Shown here piece by piece: positions 57,867 through 64,000 of a DNA stretch of 64,000 nucleotides. This stretch comes from Allosalinactinospora lopnorensis. GTDB taxonomy: Bacteria > Actinomycetota > Actinomycetes > Streptosporangiales > Streptosporangiaceae. The notes below the pieces were generated by a model. It did not search any database. It was given only the letters and a program-made list of their open reading frames with translations, and was not told where the DNA came from. Each line of letters opens with the position of its first letter. Positions within the stretch are counted from its first letter, which is position 1. The stretch is taken from NCBI RefSeq assembly GCF_000981225.1, contig NZ_LAJC01000020.1, positions 1 to 64,000 on the forward strand, in the 5' to 3' direction. A program made the position numbers and the translations under genes.

Positions 57867-57919
57867 GTCTCGATTCTGCCCGGGGGGTGTGACAAGCGGC
57901 GTGGTCTTCGCGGCGCGGG

Positions 57920-58459
57920 TCATGTGTCGAGGACCCGCGGGGCCTCTGCTTCCGCCTCCCGGAAGAGGTCGACGACACCCTGGCGCGCGTCTTTGGGGCA
58001 CGTCAGCAGCCAGTGGAAGGGGACGGGGCCGCGATCCCAGTACTCGCCGACCTCCACCGGAACCGACCACTCCTCTGAGACTCTCCCCATAAGCCTGTAG
58101 AAGACGTGCAGTCCGTACTCAGTATGGTCCTGCAGCACCATATGAGCGTTCCGTACATGGGCGACGTAGCCTTCTGCCGGGAACCATTCCAGGTCGGCAA
58201 GGGTCTCGTCCAGGGCCGGCCAGTTGTGCCCGAAGTAATCGGGGATTTCGAATTTCGTCTGGAAAGCGGCCATGAGTGACTCGTACCGTGTCATTTCGGC
58301 GCCGTCCAGGTCCACCCATGCTATTCCCCTGGTAACGGACAGCTCCTCCCGAAGTTCGTCAACCGCGAGTGTCTCATCGGCGACGACGGCCCACGGGGCC
58401 TCGGGGCGGGTGAACAGCTCGCGAATCTCTTTCTGGCTCACCAACGACTCCGGTTTCAT
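57920..58459 (-). CDS. barstar-family protein (RNase inhibitor)
   Basis: 179 residues with an ATG start at 58459. The barstar domain is in the middle (WVDLDGAEMTRYESLMAAFQTKFEIPDYFGHNWPALDETLADLEW). The FGxNWxALxDxL-type motif with acidic residues that block barnase is clear. Barstar itself has about 90 residues; the additional N-terminal 45 and C-terminal 45 residues are not recognised. No barnase-like RNase gene is adjacent, so it is an orphan immunity protein. It lies 6 kb from the RNase A-like toxin island. Confidence 0.85.
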   Translation of the reverse strand: MKPESLVSQKEIRELFTRPEAPWAVVADETLAVDELREELSVTRGIAWVDLDGAEMTRYESLMAAFQTKFEIPDYFGHNWPALDETLADLEWFPAEGYVAHVRNAHMVLQDHTEYGLHVFYRLMGRVSEEWSVPVEVGEYWDRGPVPFHWLLTCPKDARQGVVDLFREAEAEAPRVLDT

Positions 58460-58660
58460 TCGACGATGTAGAAGGACTTGTAGTGGTCGTCAGGCTGGGT
58501 GCTACGGGCAGGTCGACACGCTGGGCTGCTCGGCCACGACCGATACCGGGACCGAGTCCGCCCGGCCGCGCCACGGCCAGGGATGCCATGGTTAGCACGA
58601 CCGGGGGACAGAAATGGCGGATCGGGAGAAGACGGCCGGGGCGGAGCCCGTCCGCGGGGG

Positions 58661-59419
58661 CTACGCCGCGGCACCGCCGTCGAGCACAAGGTCGGTGCCG
58701 ACCGCGAAGCCCGACTCGGGAGAGGCCAGGTACAGCACCGCCGGGGCGATTTCCTCCAGGGCGCCGATCCTGCCGATGGGGACCTGCTCGCGCATCCGTG
58801 CGGCGCGCTGCTCTTCGGTCTCGCCGGGCAGCAGCGACATTGGGGTGTCGGAGGCGCCGGGGCTGACCGCGTTGATCCGGATCCCCTCGCCGATGTATTC
58901 CAGGGCCGCGGCCCTGGTCAGCGTGGTGACCGCCGCCTTGGACGCGGCGTAGGCCCCGATTCCGGGGATGCGCAGGTGCGTGCCGATGTTGGAGGAGACG
59001 TTGACGATGGTGCCGCCCCGCCCCCGCATGTGCCGGATCTGTTCCCCCATCGCCAGAAGTACGCCCGTGACGTTCACCTCCAGCAGTGTCCGCCACTCCC
59101 GCTCGTCGATGTCGGCCACCGGGTCGGCGGCGGTCAGCGTCCCGGCGTTGTTCACGGCGATGTCCAGTCGCCCGCACCGCCGCGCCGTCTCCTCCATCAG
59201 GCGGGCCATGTCCTCGGCATCGGTGACGTCGGCGGTGACGGCCGAGGCGGTACCGCCGGCATCCTGGATGAGCTTCACGGTGCCCTCCAGCGGTTCGGCC
59301 CTGCGGCCCGCGACGACCACGAAGGCGCCCTCCCGGGCGAAGGCCAGCGCGACAGCGCGGCCGATCCCGCTGCCCCCGCCGGTGACCAGCGCGGTGGATC
59401 CAGTGAAACGTTCGGTCAT
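58661..59419 (-). CDS. SDR-family NAD(P) oxidoreductase
   Basis: A 252-residue classical SDR with an ATG start at 59419 preceded by GAAGGAGTC. The nucleotide motif is TGGGSGIGRAVALAFAREG; NNAGTL follows; the catalytic triad includes Ser in VNVSSNIG and YAASK. The C-terminus has the usual GTDLVLDGG. The substrate is unknown. It follows the MFS gene on the same strand 54 bases downstream and may be cotranscribed with it. Confidence 0.88.
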   Translation of the reverse strand: MTERFTGSTALVTGGGSGIGRAVALAFAREGAFVVVAGRRAEPLEGTVKLIQDAGGTASAVTADVTDAEDMARLMEETARRCGRLDIAVNNAGTLTAADPVADIDEREWRTLLEVNVTGVLLAMGEQIRHMRGRGGTIVNVSSNIGTHLRIPGIGAYAASKAAVTTLTRAAALEYIGEGIRINAVSPGASDTPMSLLPGETEEQRAARMREQVPIGRIGALEEIAPAVLYLASPESGFAVGTDLVLDGGAAA

Positions 59420-59473
59420 GGATGACTCCTTCGGTTGTGACTATTTCACGGGGGCGAGGGGACGGATACTCCG

Positions 59474-60967
59474 TCAGTGACCCCGGTCGCGGCAGGCGTG
59501 GCCGAGTCCGGCCGTCACGACGGCCAGGAGAAGAAAGGCAAGGCCGGCGGCGCCGAAGGCCCAGCCGTAACCGGCGGCGGTGGCAACGGGCGCGGAGGCA
59601 CCGCTTTGGGCCAGGTGTGCGGTCCGGACGGCGGCCACCGCCACCAGAATCGCCAGACCCGCTGTGGGCCCGATCTCCATCGCGGTGTTCATCACCCCAC
59701 CGGCCAGCCCGCTCTGCCGCTGGGGCACCCCGACCACGGCGAGCACCGCCGCGGAGGAGAACACCGCCGCCGAGCCGGCGGCCAGCAGCAGCATCCCGGG
59801 CAGCAGGCCGCTCAGGTAGCCGGTCGCGGTGTCGAGCCCGGCGAGAAGGAGGAAGGCCCCGGCGCAGGTGGCGAGCCCAGCGACGGCGACCACGCGGGCG
59901 CCGAACCCGGAAACGAGCCGGCTACCGGCCGCGCCGGTGGCGATCAGCACGATGGTGAAGGGCACGAAGGTGAGCGAGGTGGAAAGCGCCGACCAGTCGC
60001 GGATCTGCTGCAGGTAGAAGATGAGCAGCACGGCCGCGGTGCCGGTGCCGGCGGCGGCGAGCAGGATCGCCGGCAGGGCGGTGGCCCGGCGCGCGTCGGT
60101 GAGGAAGCGGGGCGGCAGCAGCGGGTCGCGCGCCCGCAGTTCCACGGCGACGAACACCCCGAGCAGGCCGAGCCCGGAGAGCAGGGGGATCAGCACCTCC
60201 GCCGCCGACCAGCCGTGGTCGTCGATCACCACCAGGGCGTAGCTGAACAGGGTGATTCCGGCGGTGGCGAGGACCGCGCCCGGCAGGTCCAGGGAGGGGC
60301 GCGGTCCGTGGGGAGGCTCCGCCCGCGGCAGCAGACGCCGCGCCAGCGCCAGTGCCAGCGCGGTGACGAACAGCGGGACCGCGAACATCCATCGCCACGA
60401 CACCCAGGTGGCGACGAATCCGGAGACGAGGTTGCCGCCCATCGCCCCCATCACCGACAGGCTGCCCCACGTCGCCATGGCGCGGGCGTGGCTTTCCGGG
60501 GTGGAGAAGACCGACCGCAGCACCGCCATGGCCGCGGGCGCGACGAGGGCCGCGCCCGCTCCTTGGGCGAAGCGCGCGCCGATGAGTGTGCCGGCTCCCG
60601 GGGCCGCGGCGGCGAGAATCGAGGTGGTCAGGAGAACGACCACACCCGCGAGGAACACTCGCTGCCCGCCGTAGCGGTCGGCGAGTCGCCCGCCGAACAG
60701 CAGCAGTCCGCTGAACGCGAGGCCGTATGCGGATCCGATGAGGATCAGCGCCGACTGCCCGACGCCGAACTCGCGGCCGATCAGCGGCAGCGGGACCGCC
60801 ACCAGGGTGAGGGTGAATATAAGAGTGACCTGGACGGTCCCCAGCAGCAGGAAGGCCCGGCGGGCGCCTGCCGGGGCCGTAGCCGCGGTGCTGGTGGTCG
60901 GGGCGGCGGCCGTGGACGGGCATGGTGGTCCGCCTTCGGCGGGGGGAGCGGTGCACTCAGCGGCCAC
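59474..60967 (-). CDS. MFS transporter, DHA2/EmrB-QacA-like
   Basis: A 497-residue, 14-helix exporter with a GTG start at 60967 preceded by CGAAGGAAT. Motif A is FGGRLADRYGGQRVFL; the helix-5 motif C appears as GSLSVMGAMGGNLVSGF. Helix 1 is LLLGTVQVTLIFTLTLVAVPLPLIGREF. It likely exports toxic compounds by proton antiport. A TetR gene lies 111 bases upstream on the same strand, and both promoters share an AAGAACGAT element, so it is probably repressed by that protein. Confidence 0.87.
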   Translation of the reverse strand: MAAECTAPPAEGGPPCPSTAAAPTTSTAATAPAGARRAFLLLGTVQVTLIFTLTLVAVPLPLIGREFGVGQSALILIGSAYGLAFSGLLLFGGRLADRYGGQRVFLAGVVVLLTTSILAAAAPGAGTLIGARFAQGAGAALVAPAAMAVLRSVFSTPESHARAMATWGSLSVMGAMGGNLVSGFVATWVSWRWMFAVPLFVTALALALARRLLPRAEPPHGPRPSLDLPGAVLATAGITLFSYALVVIDDHGWSAAEVLIPLLSGLGLLGVFVAVELRARDPLLPPRFLTDARRATALPAILLAAAGTGTAAVLLIFYLQQIRDWSALSTSLTFVPFTIVLIATGAAGSRLVSGFGARVVAVAGLATCAGAFLLLAGLDTATGYLSGLLPGMLLLAAGSAAVFSSAAVLAVVGVPQRQSGLAGGVMNTAMEIGPTAGLAILVAVAAVRTAHLAQSGASAPVATAAGYGWAFGAAGLAFLLLAVVTAGLGHACRDRGH

Positions 60968-61004
60968 GGCGATTCCTTCGGAGCGGCGGAAAAATTCTAG
61001 ATTG

Positions 61005-61013
61005 ATCGTTCTT
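61005..61013 (-). promoter_or_regulatory. AAGAACGAT element in the MFS promoter
   Basis: AAGAACGAT is on the minus strand at 61005-61013, within AT-rich text just upstream of the MFS start. The same nine bases recur before the TetR start. It is a shared candidate operator half-site. Confidence 0.4.
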
Positions 61014-61078
61014 TAATTAGGGCATGCGTGCCCGCCGCGAGAGGAACGCAGGCGCGAGGTCCGGCCAGGGCGGCGCGG

Positions 61079-61660
61079 TCAGTCCAGCAGTGTCAGGGCC
61101 TCCTCGGCGGCGGCGCGCAGCCGCACCGGGTCGGGATCGGCTCTGCCGATGACCCGCATGCCCTGCAGCAGCGTGATCAGGAAGCGGGCGAGCGCTTGAG
61201 GGTCTTTGTCCGCGGCCAGTTCACCCTGGGCGCGGGCGCGCGTGAGCGCCGAGCCGATCGCCGTCTCCAGGAAGCGCCAGTTCCCCTGGACGCGGCGGGC
61301 GGCATCCGGATCGTGCGGGGCGAGCTCCACGGCGGTGTTGACCACGAAGCAGCCGCGCCGCCCCTCCTCAGAGGCGGCCTCGCGGGCGTAGTCCTCCACC
61401 AGCGCGCGGACCGCGGGCAGCGCGGGACCCGGGCGGGACAGGCGTTCCAGCACCAGGGGGTCCTTGAACTCGCCGTACCTCTCCAGCGCCCTCAAATAGA
61501 GTTCGCGCTTGCCGCCGAAGGTGGCGTAGATGCTGGCCCGCGCCACCCCGAGGCGCTCGACAAGGTCAGCCATCGACGTCGCCTCGTATCCGCGCTCCCA
61601 GAATAGTTCGAGCGCTGCCACCAGGGCGGCGTCCGGATCGAACTCCTTCGTCCTTGCCAT
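61079..61660 (-). CDS. TetR-family regulator
   Basis: 193 residues from ATG at 61660 (MARTKEFDPDAALVAALELF); a GTG nine bases upstream is possible. The helix-turn-helix is at residues about 10-50 (TSMADLVERLGVARASIYATFGGKRELYLRAL). The rest fits the TetR_C ligand domain (GCFVVNTAVELAPHDPDA). This is the common YcdC/AcrR-like subgroup that controls neighbouring exporters or reductases. Its target is likely the MFS gene downstream. Confidence 0.87.
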   Translation of the reverse strand: MARTKEFDPDAALVAALELFWERGYEATSMADLVERLGVARASIYATFGGKRELYLRALERYGEFKDPLVLERLSRPGPALPAVRALVEDYAREAASEEGRRGCFVVNTAVELAPHDPDAARRVQGNWRFLETAIGSALTRARAQGELAADKDPQALARFLITLLQGMRVIGRADPDPVRLRAAAEEALTLLD

Positions 61661-61681
61661 GCACGCCACCGTATCCGAATC

Positions 61682-61690
61682 AAGAACGAT
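61682..61690 (+). promoter_or_regulatory. AAGAACGAT element in the TetR promoter
   Basis: AAGAACGAT at 61682-61690 on the plus strand, 22 bases before the TetR start codon. It is identical to the element in the MFS promoter, in the opposite orientation. Confidence 0.4.
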
Positions 61691-61930
61691 TGGTCAAAAA
61701 AGAGGGTGAATGGGAGCGGAACAGGGCACGGCGCCGGTTTTCCTCCGTGTTCAAGAGGCACCGTGGTCACAGCGGCAGGCCGGCTCGGCTCGCTGACGCT
61801 CGCTCATTCCCCATCGCCGCGGCGCACGCATCGCGGCGGAGGACGAGGCGCGCAAGGGGCAGGTCCGGGCGCGCAACACCTGTGGGGGCGACCGCCGTCA
61901 ACTGCAACCCAGATTGCAACCCGACAAGTA

Positions 61931-61960
61931 AGGCGTTCCGCCCACGTGGGCGGAACGCCT
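61931..61960. terminator. 30-base perfect palindrome
   Basis: Bases 61931-61945 (AGGCGTTCCGCCCAC) are followed without spacer by their exact complement to 61960. It sits in the 420-base gap between the TetR promoter and the stop of the quinone oxidoreductase (62083), and may terminate that gene's transcript. No coding region is seen in 61700-62080. Confidence 0.55.
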
Positions 61961-62082
61961 GGCCGGATGGTGTGGCCCCACGTTCCCGGAAAACGAACCC
62001 CGCCACGGTCATCGAAGGTCCGTTCATCGACTTGCGATCCGGCCATGTGCAGGGCAAACAGTCAGGTGACGCTCGGCGGATT

Positions 62083-62991
62083 TCAGGGCTGGAGGACGTA
62101 CCTCCCGCGCACCCCTCCCTTCGCGACGGCGCGGTGGGCTGCGGCGACCTGGTCGAGCGGTAGGACGGTGTGGACCCGCGCCGGCAGGCGGCCGCTCGCG
62201 GCGGCGCCGAGGAGCTGGGCGAGCCGGGCACCGTCGGGCTGCGTCACCACCACGCGGACGGTGACACCTCGCTCTTCTGCCGGCACCGCACTCGGCTGCA
62301 CGCCGACGAAACGGCCGCCGTCCCGGACCAGCGCGACGCCTTCATCCTGGAGTGCGGCACCATCGGCTACCGCGTCCCAGCCGGGCGCCGCCTCCGCGGT
62401 GAAGTCGGCGCCGAGGCTGCGCACGAACTCCTCGTCCTCAGCACGGGCCAATCCGGTGACCCGCCAGCCGCGGTCCTGGGCGAGCACGGCGACGTACCCG
62501 CCGACCGCGCCCGCTGCCCCCGTCACCAGCAGGCTCCGGCCTTCGCCGTCGCCGAGCAGGTCGAGCAATCGGGCTGCGGCCAAGCTGTTGAGCGGGACCG
62601 TGGCTGCCGTGGCCATGTCGAGACCGTCGGGCACCAGGGCGGTGTCTCCCGCCGCGACGACCAGCTGCTCGGCGTACGTGCCGAAGTCACGGTCGAAGCC
62701 ATCGACCAGCCCCGCGACGCGGCTGCCCACCGGGAGGTCGACGTCCGGGCCGACCGCGGCGACGGTGCCGGAGAAGTCCCAGCCCAAGCCGGTGTGGTCG
62801 GGCTGGTCGATCAGGCCGAGCCCGTGGAACACCCCGGCGGCGAGCGCCAGGTCGACGGGGTTGACCGCGGCCCCGGCGATCTCGACCCGGACCTGGCCCG
62901 GTCCGGGCTCGACGACGGGTGCGTCGATGATCTCGATGGAGTCGGGACCGCCCGGAGTGCGGACGACCGCGGTGCGGAAGGTGGTGGACAT
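62083..62991 (-). CDS. NADPH:quinone oxidoreductase-like MDR protein
   Basis: 302 residues with an ATG start at 62991 and ACAGGAGGCG upstream. This is a zinc-free medium-chain reductase: VEIAGAAVNPVDLALAAGVF, then the NADPH site LLVTGAAGAVGGYVAVLAQ; zinc-ligand Cys clusters are absent. It reduces quinones or enones with NADPH. It is divergent from an HxlR-type regulator, the same arrangement as qorA/qorR in Corynebacterium. The pairing suggests induction by electrophiles or disulfide stress. Confidence 0.88.
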   Translation of the reverse strand: MSTTFRTAVVRTPGGPDSIEIIDAPVVEPGPGQVRVEIAGAAVNPVDLALAAGVFHGLGLIDQPDHTGLGWDFSGTVAAVGPDVDLPVGSRVAGLVDGFDRDFGTYAEQLVVAAGDTALVPDGLDMATAATVPLNSLAAARLLDLLGDGEGRSLLVTGAAGAVGGYVAVLAQDRGWRVTGLARAEDEEFVRSLGADFTAEAAPGWDAVADGAALQDEGVALVRDGGRFVGVQPSAVPAEERGVTVRVVVTQPDGARLAQLLGAAASGRLPARVHTVLPLDQVAAAHRAVAKGGVRGRYVLQP

Positions 62992-63057
62992 GTTCGCCTC
63001 CTGTGGAGATATCGGTGATGCTCCACCACAATGGACGGGTAACTCTCCATCGGGAAG

Positions 63058-63077
63058 TAGGCACTTCGAAGTGCGTA
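63058..63077. promoter_or_regulatory. HxlR-type operator between quinone oxidoreductase and regulator
   Basis: A perfect 14-base palindrome GCACTTCGAAGTGC (63061-63074) is extended by TA on both outer sides (63058-63077). It is centred about 40 bases before the HxlR start and 75 before the reductase start, consistent with control of both. Confidence 0.6.
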
Positions 63078-63106
63078 TGTCACCGCGCGGTAGGAAGGAG
63101 CGGTCG

Positions 63107-63553
63107 ATGCCGACGATGACAGCGGCCCAGAAGCGGGCGCAGGCGAAGGCGGATTACGACGCGTTCCTGGCGGGTTGTCCCAGCCGCCAGCTCCTCGATC
63201 GGATCTCCGACAAGTGGGTGGCGCTGGTCCTGGCCGCGCTCGGCAGCAACGGCCCGCACCCCGGAGAAGACTGCCTCGGCGAGCCGCGGTCGATGCGCTA
63301 CTCCGAGCTGTCCCGCCGGTTGGCCGGGGTCAGCCAGAAGATGCTCACCCAGACGTTGCGCTCCCTCGAGCGCGACGGCCTGCTCACCCGCACGGTGACG
63401 CCGACCGTACCTGTCACGGTTACCTACGAGCTGACCGAACTCGGACTATCGCTCCATGAAGTCATCCGCGGCATCAAGGCGTGGGCAGAGGCGCACATGG
63501 ACGAGGTGCTCGCCAACCGCGAGAAGTACGACGCTCCCAGCCGCTCTACGTGA
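63107..63553 (+). CDS. HxlR-family redox-responsive regulator (QorR-like)
   Basis: 148 residues with an ATG start at 63107, after GGAAGGAGC. The winged helix of HxlR/DUF24 proteins is clear (ISDKWVALVLAALG, then MRYSELSRRLAGVSQKMLTQTLRSLERDGLLTR). The single conserved Cys near the N-terminus (FLAGCPSRQLLD, residue about 24) is the thiol sensor in HypR and QorR. Oxidation or alkylation of it would release DNA. It is divergent from the quinone reductase it probably controls. Confidence 0.9.
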   Translation: MPTMTAAQKRAQAKADYDAFLAGCPSRQLLDRISDKWVALVLAALGSNGPHPGEDCLGEPRSMRYSELSRRLAGVSQKMLTQTLRSLERDGLLTRTVTPTVPVTVTYELTELGLSLHEVIRGIKAWAEAHMDEVLANREKYDAPSRST

Positions 63554-63621
63554 CCCAACCGACCTTGATCGAGGCTCACGGGTAGGGCTTTTGAGGGTAT
63601 GGCCGTGCCGTAGGTGAGGAC

Positions 63622-63654
63622 GTGGGGCGCATCCGGGGCCCGGATGCGCCCCAC
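63622..63654 (+). terminator. terminator hairpin after HxlR gene
   Basis: GTGGGGCGCATCCG at 63622-63635 pairs perfectly with CGGATGCGCCCCAC at 63641-63654 (14 pairs, loop GGGCC). It lies 69 bases after the HxlR stop. Confidence 0.7.
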
Positions 63655-63720
63655 CGACCAGCAAGTATCCCTCTGAACTGCACAAACGTAGAGGCCGGCT
63701 GTCGTCGATCACCGCCGTCA

Positions 63721-63766
63721 AATGATCAAAGGCGTTCCCCGCTACGGGTGAACGCCCTTGATCATT
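63721..63766. terminator. 16-pair hairpin next to the tRNA remnant
   Basis: AATGATCAA-A-GGCGTTC at 63721-63737 pairs with GAACGCC-C-TTGATCATT at 63750-63766 with one mismatch and a 12-base loop. It immediately follows the 3' end of the tRNA half (on the minus strand) and was probably the terminator of the original tRNA gene. Confidence 0.65.
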
Positions 63767-63772
63767 GGGTGT

Positions 63773-63813
63773 GGGCCCCCAGGGGATCGAACCCTGAACC
63801 CGCGGATTAAAAG
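63773..63813 (-). other. 3' half of a tRNA-Lys gene, probable attachment site
   Basis: Read on the minus strand, this stretch has anticodon loop CTTTTAA (anticodon UUU, Lys), the 3' anticodon stem TCCGC, the T arm CAGGG-TTCGATC-CCCTG, the acceptor 3' strand GGGGCCC and a discriminator A. The 5' half is missing: upstream text does not pair with TCCGC or GGGGCCC. This is what site-specific integration at a tRNA gene leaves at one end of an element. No integrase gene is inside the window. Confidence 0.6.
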
Positions 63814-63861
63814 TGCCCTCGATCAGTGCCGGGCTGGGTTGACGCGTGCCCTTTCATGCCG

Positions 63862-63896
63862 TGTTATCCCAGCGCACCTGCCGTTTCCTGTTATCC
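63862..63896. repeat. direct repeat TGTTATCC x2 beside the tRNA half
   Basis: TGTTATCC occurs at 63862-63869 and 63889-63896, 27 bases apart, within 90 bases of the tRNA remnant. Such short arm repeats are typical of integrase arm-binding sites. Apart from this, 63814-64000 has no gene. Confidence 0.35.
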
Positions 63897-64000
63897 GGTG
63901 GTGTCCAGTGCCGCCTGTGTCCCAGGCAACCGAGCACACACGGAGCGCACAGCTCTGGCGTCGAAACCGGAACGATTCCACCGCAAGTAGTCTTATTTCC

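Noticed and set aside
63773..63813. A functional tRNA-Lys gene
   Set aside because: The 5' acceptor strand, D arm and 5' anticodon stem are missing; only the 3' half matches.

Overview
The window is very GC-rich (about 70%) and has GTG/ATG starts with GGAGG-type ribosome sites. Its families (SnpA-type protease, GAF-ANTAR, ECF41 sigma, MimABCD-type monooxygenase, DUF5753-like remnant) point to a high-GC actinobacterium. A member of the Streptosporangiales/Nocardiopsis type is my best inference, but I cannot prove it from the sequence.

Layout. 1-6.4 kb: an amine catabolic locus of the gamma-glutamylation (Puu-like) type: gamma-glutamyl hydrolase, SDR, aldehyde dehydrogenase, glutamine-synthetase-like ligase, ethanolamine-type permease and a FadR-like regulator. 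6.4-10.8 kb: FAD amine/amino-acid oxidoreductase, Na+/solute symporter with a 51-residue partner, and a CdaR-type regulator. 11-14.2 kb: cyanase, LysR regulator, and an oxalate/formate-type MFS carrier with a 42-residue partner. 14.5-16.5 kb: a regulatory palindrome and an ECF41 sigma factor divergent from its oxidoreductase partner. 17.2-29.6 kb: a complete propane/phenol-type diiron monooxygenase cluster (hydroxylase, reductase, coupling protein, amidohydrolase, DUF59 protein, alcohol dehydrogenase, dedicated GroEL-like chaperonin) with a divergent Fis-type regulator and short downstream genes. 30-36.3 kb: GAF-ANTAR protein, a decayed stretch, snapalysin, catalase plus Fur repressor, a rearrangement junction. 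36.3-39.6 kb: CorA, a DHA2 exporter and its TetR. 40-46.8 kb: a tripartite tricarboxylate transporter operon with aldo/keto reductase, GntR, malate/lactate-type dehydrogenase and HpcH-type aldolase. 46.9-48.9 kb: a lipid-kinase-like gene and remnants of a response regulator and a sigma factor. 48.9-52.1 kb: a polymorphic-toxin island. 52.4-63.6 kb: amidase, U32-like protein, propionyl-CoA synthetase, VOC protein, barstar, SDR, MFS/TetR pair and quinone oxidoreductase/HxlR pair. 63.7-64 kb: a tRNA-Lys 3' half that looks like an attachment site of an integrated element.

Most notable is the toxin island. A 515-residue protein carries a Flp-pilin-like prepilin signal, an acidic linker, an autoproteolytic HINT domain and a C-terminal RNase A-like (CdiA-CT) toxin, and is followed by a CdiI-like immunity gene. 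Second is the monooxygenase cluster: identical GTCTCA-N3-TGAGAC palindromes sit at both ends of its regulator gene.

Data-quality warning: eight otherwise intact genes carry nine apparent single-base losses, mostly in short G/C runs (near 609, 1760, 4315, 5329, 13604, 25011, 27336, 38007 and 45259). These look much more like consensus errors than like decay. They differ from the true remnants at 30.7-31.4, 35.4-36.3, 48.0-48.9 and 52.4 kb. I saw no rRNA, CRISPR array, intact insertion sequence or complete tRNA.
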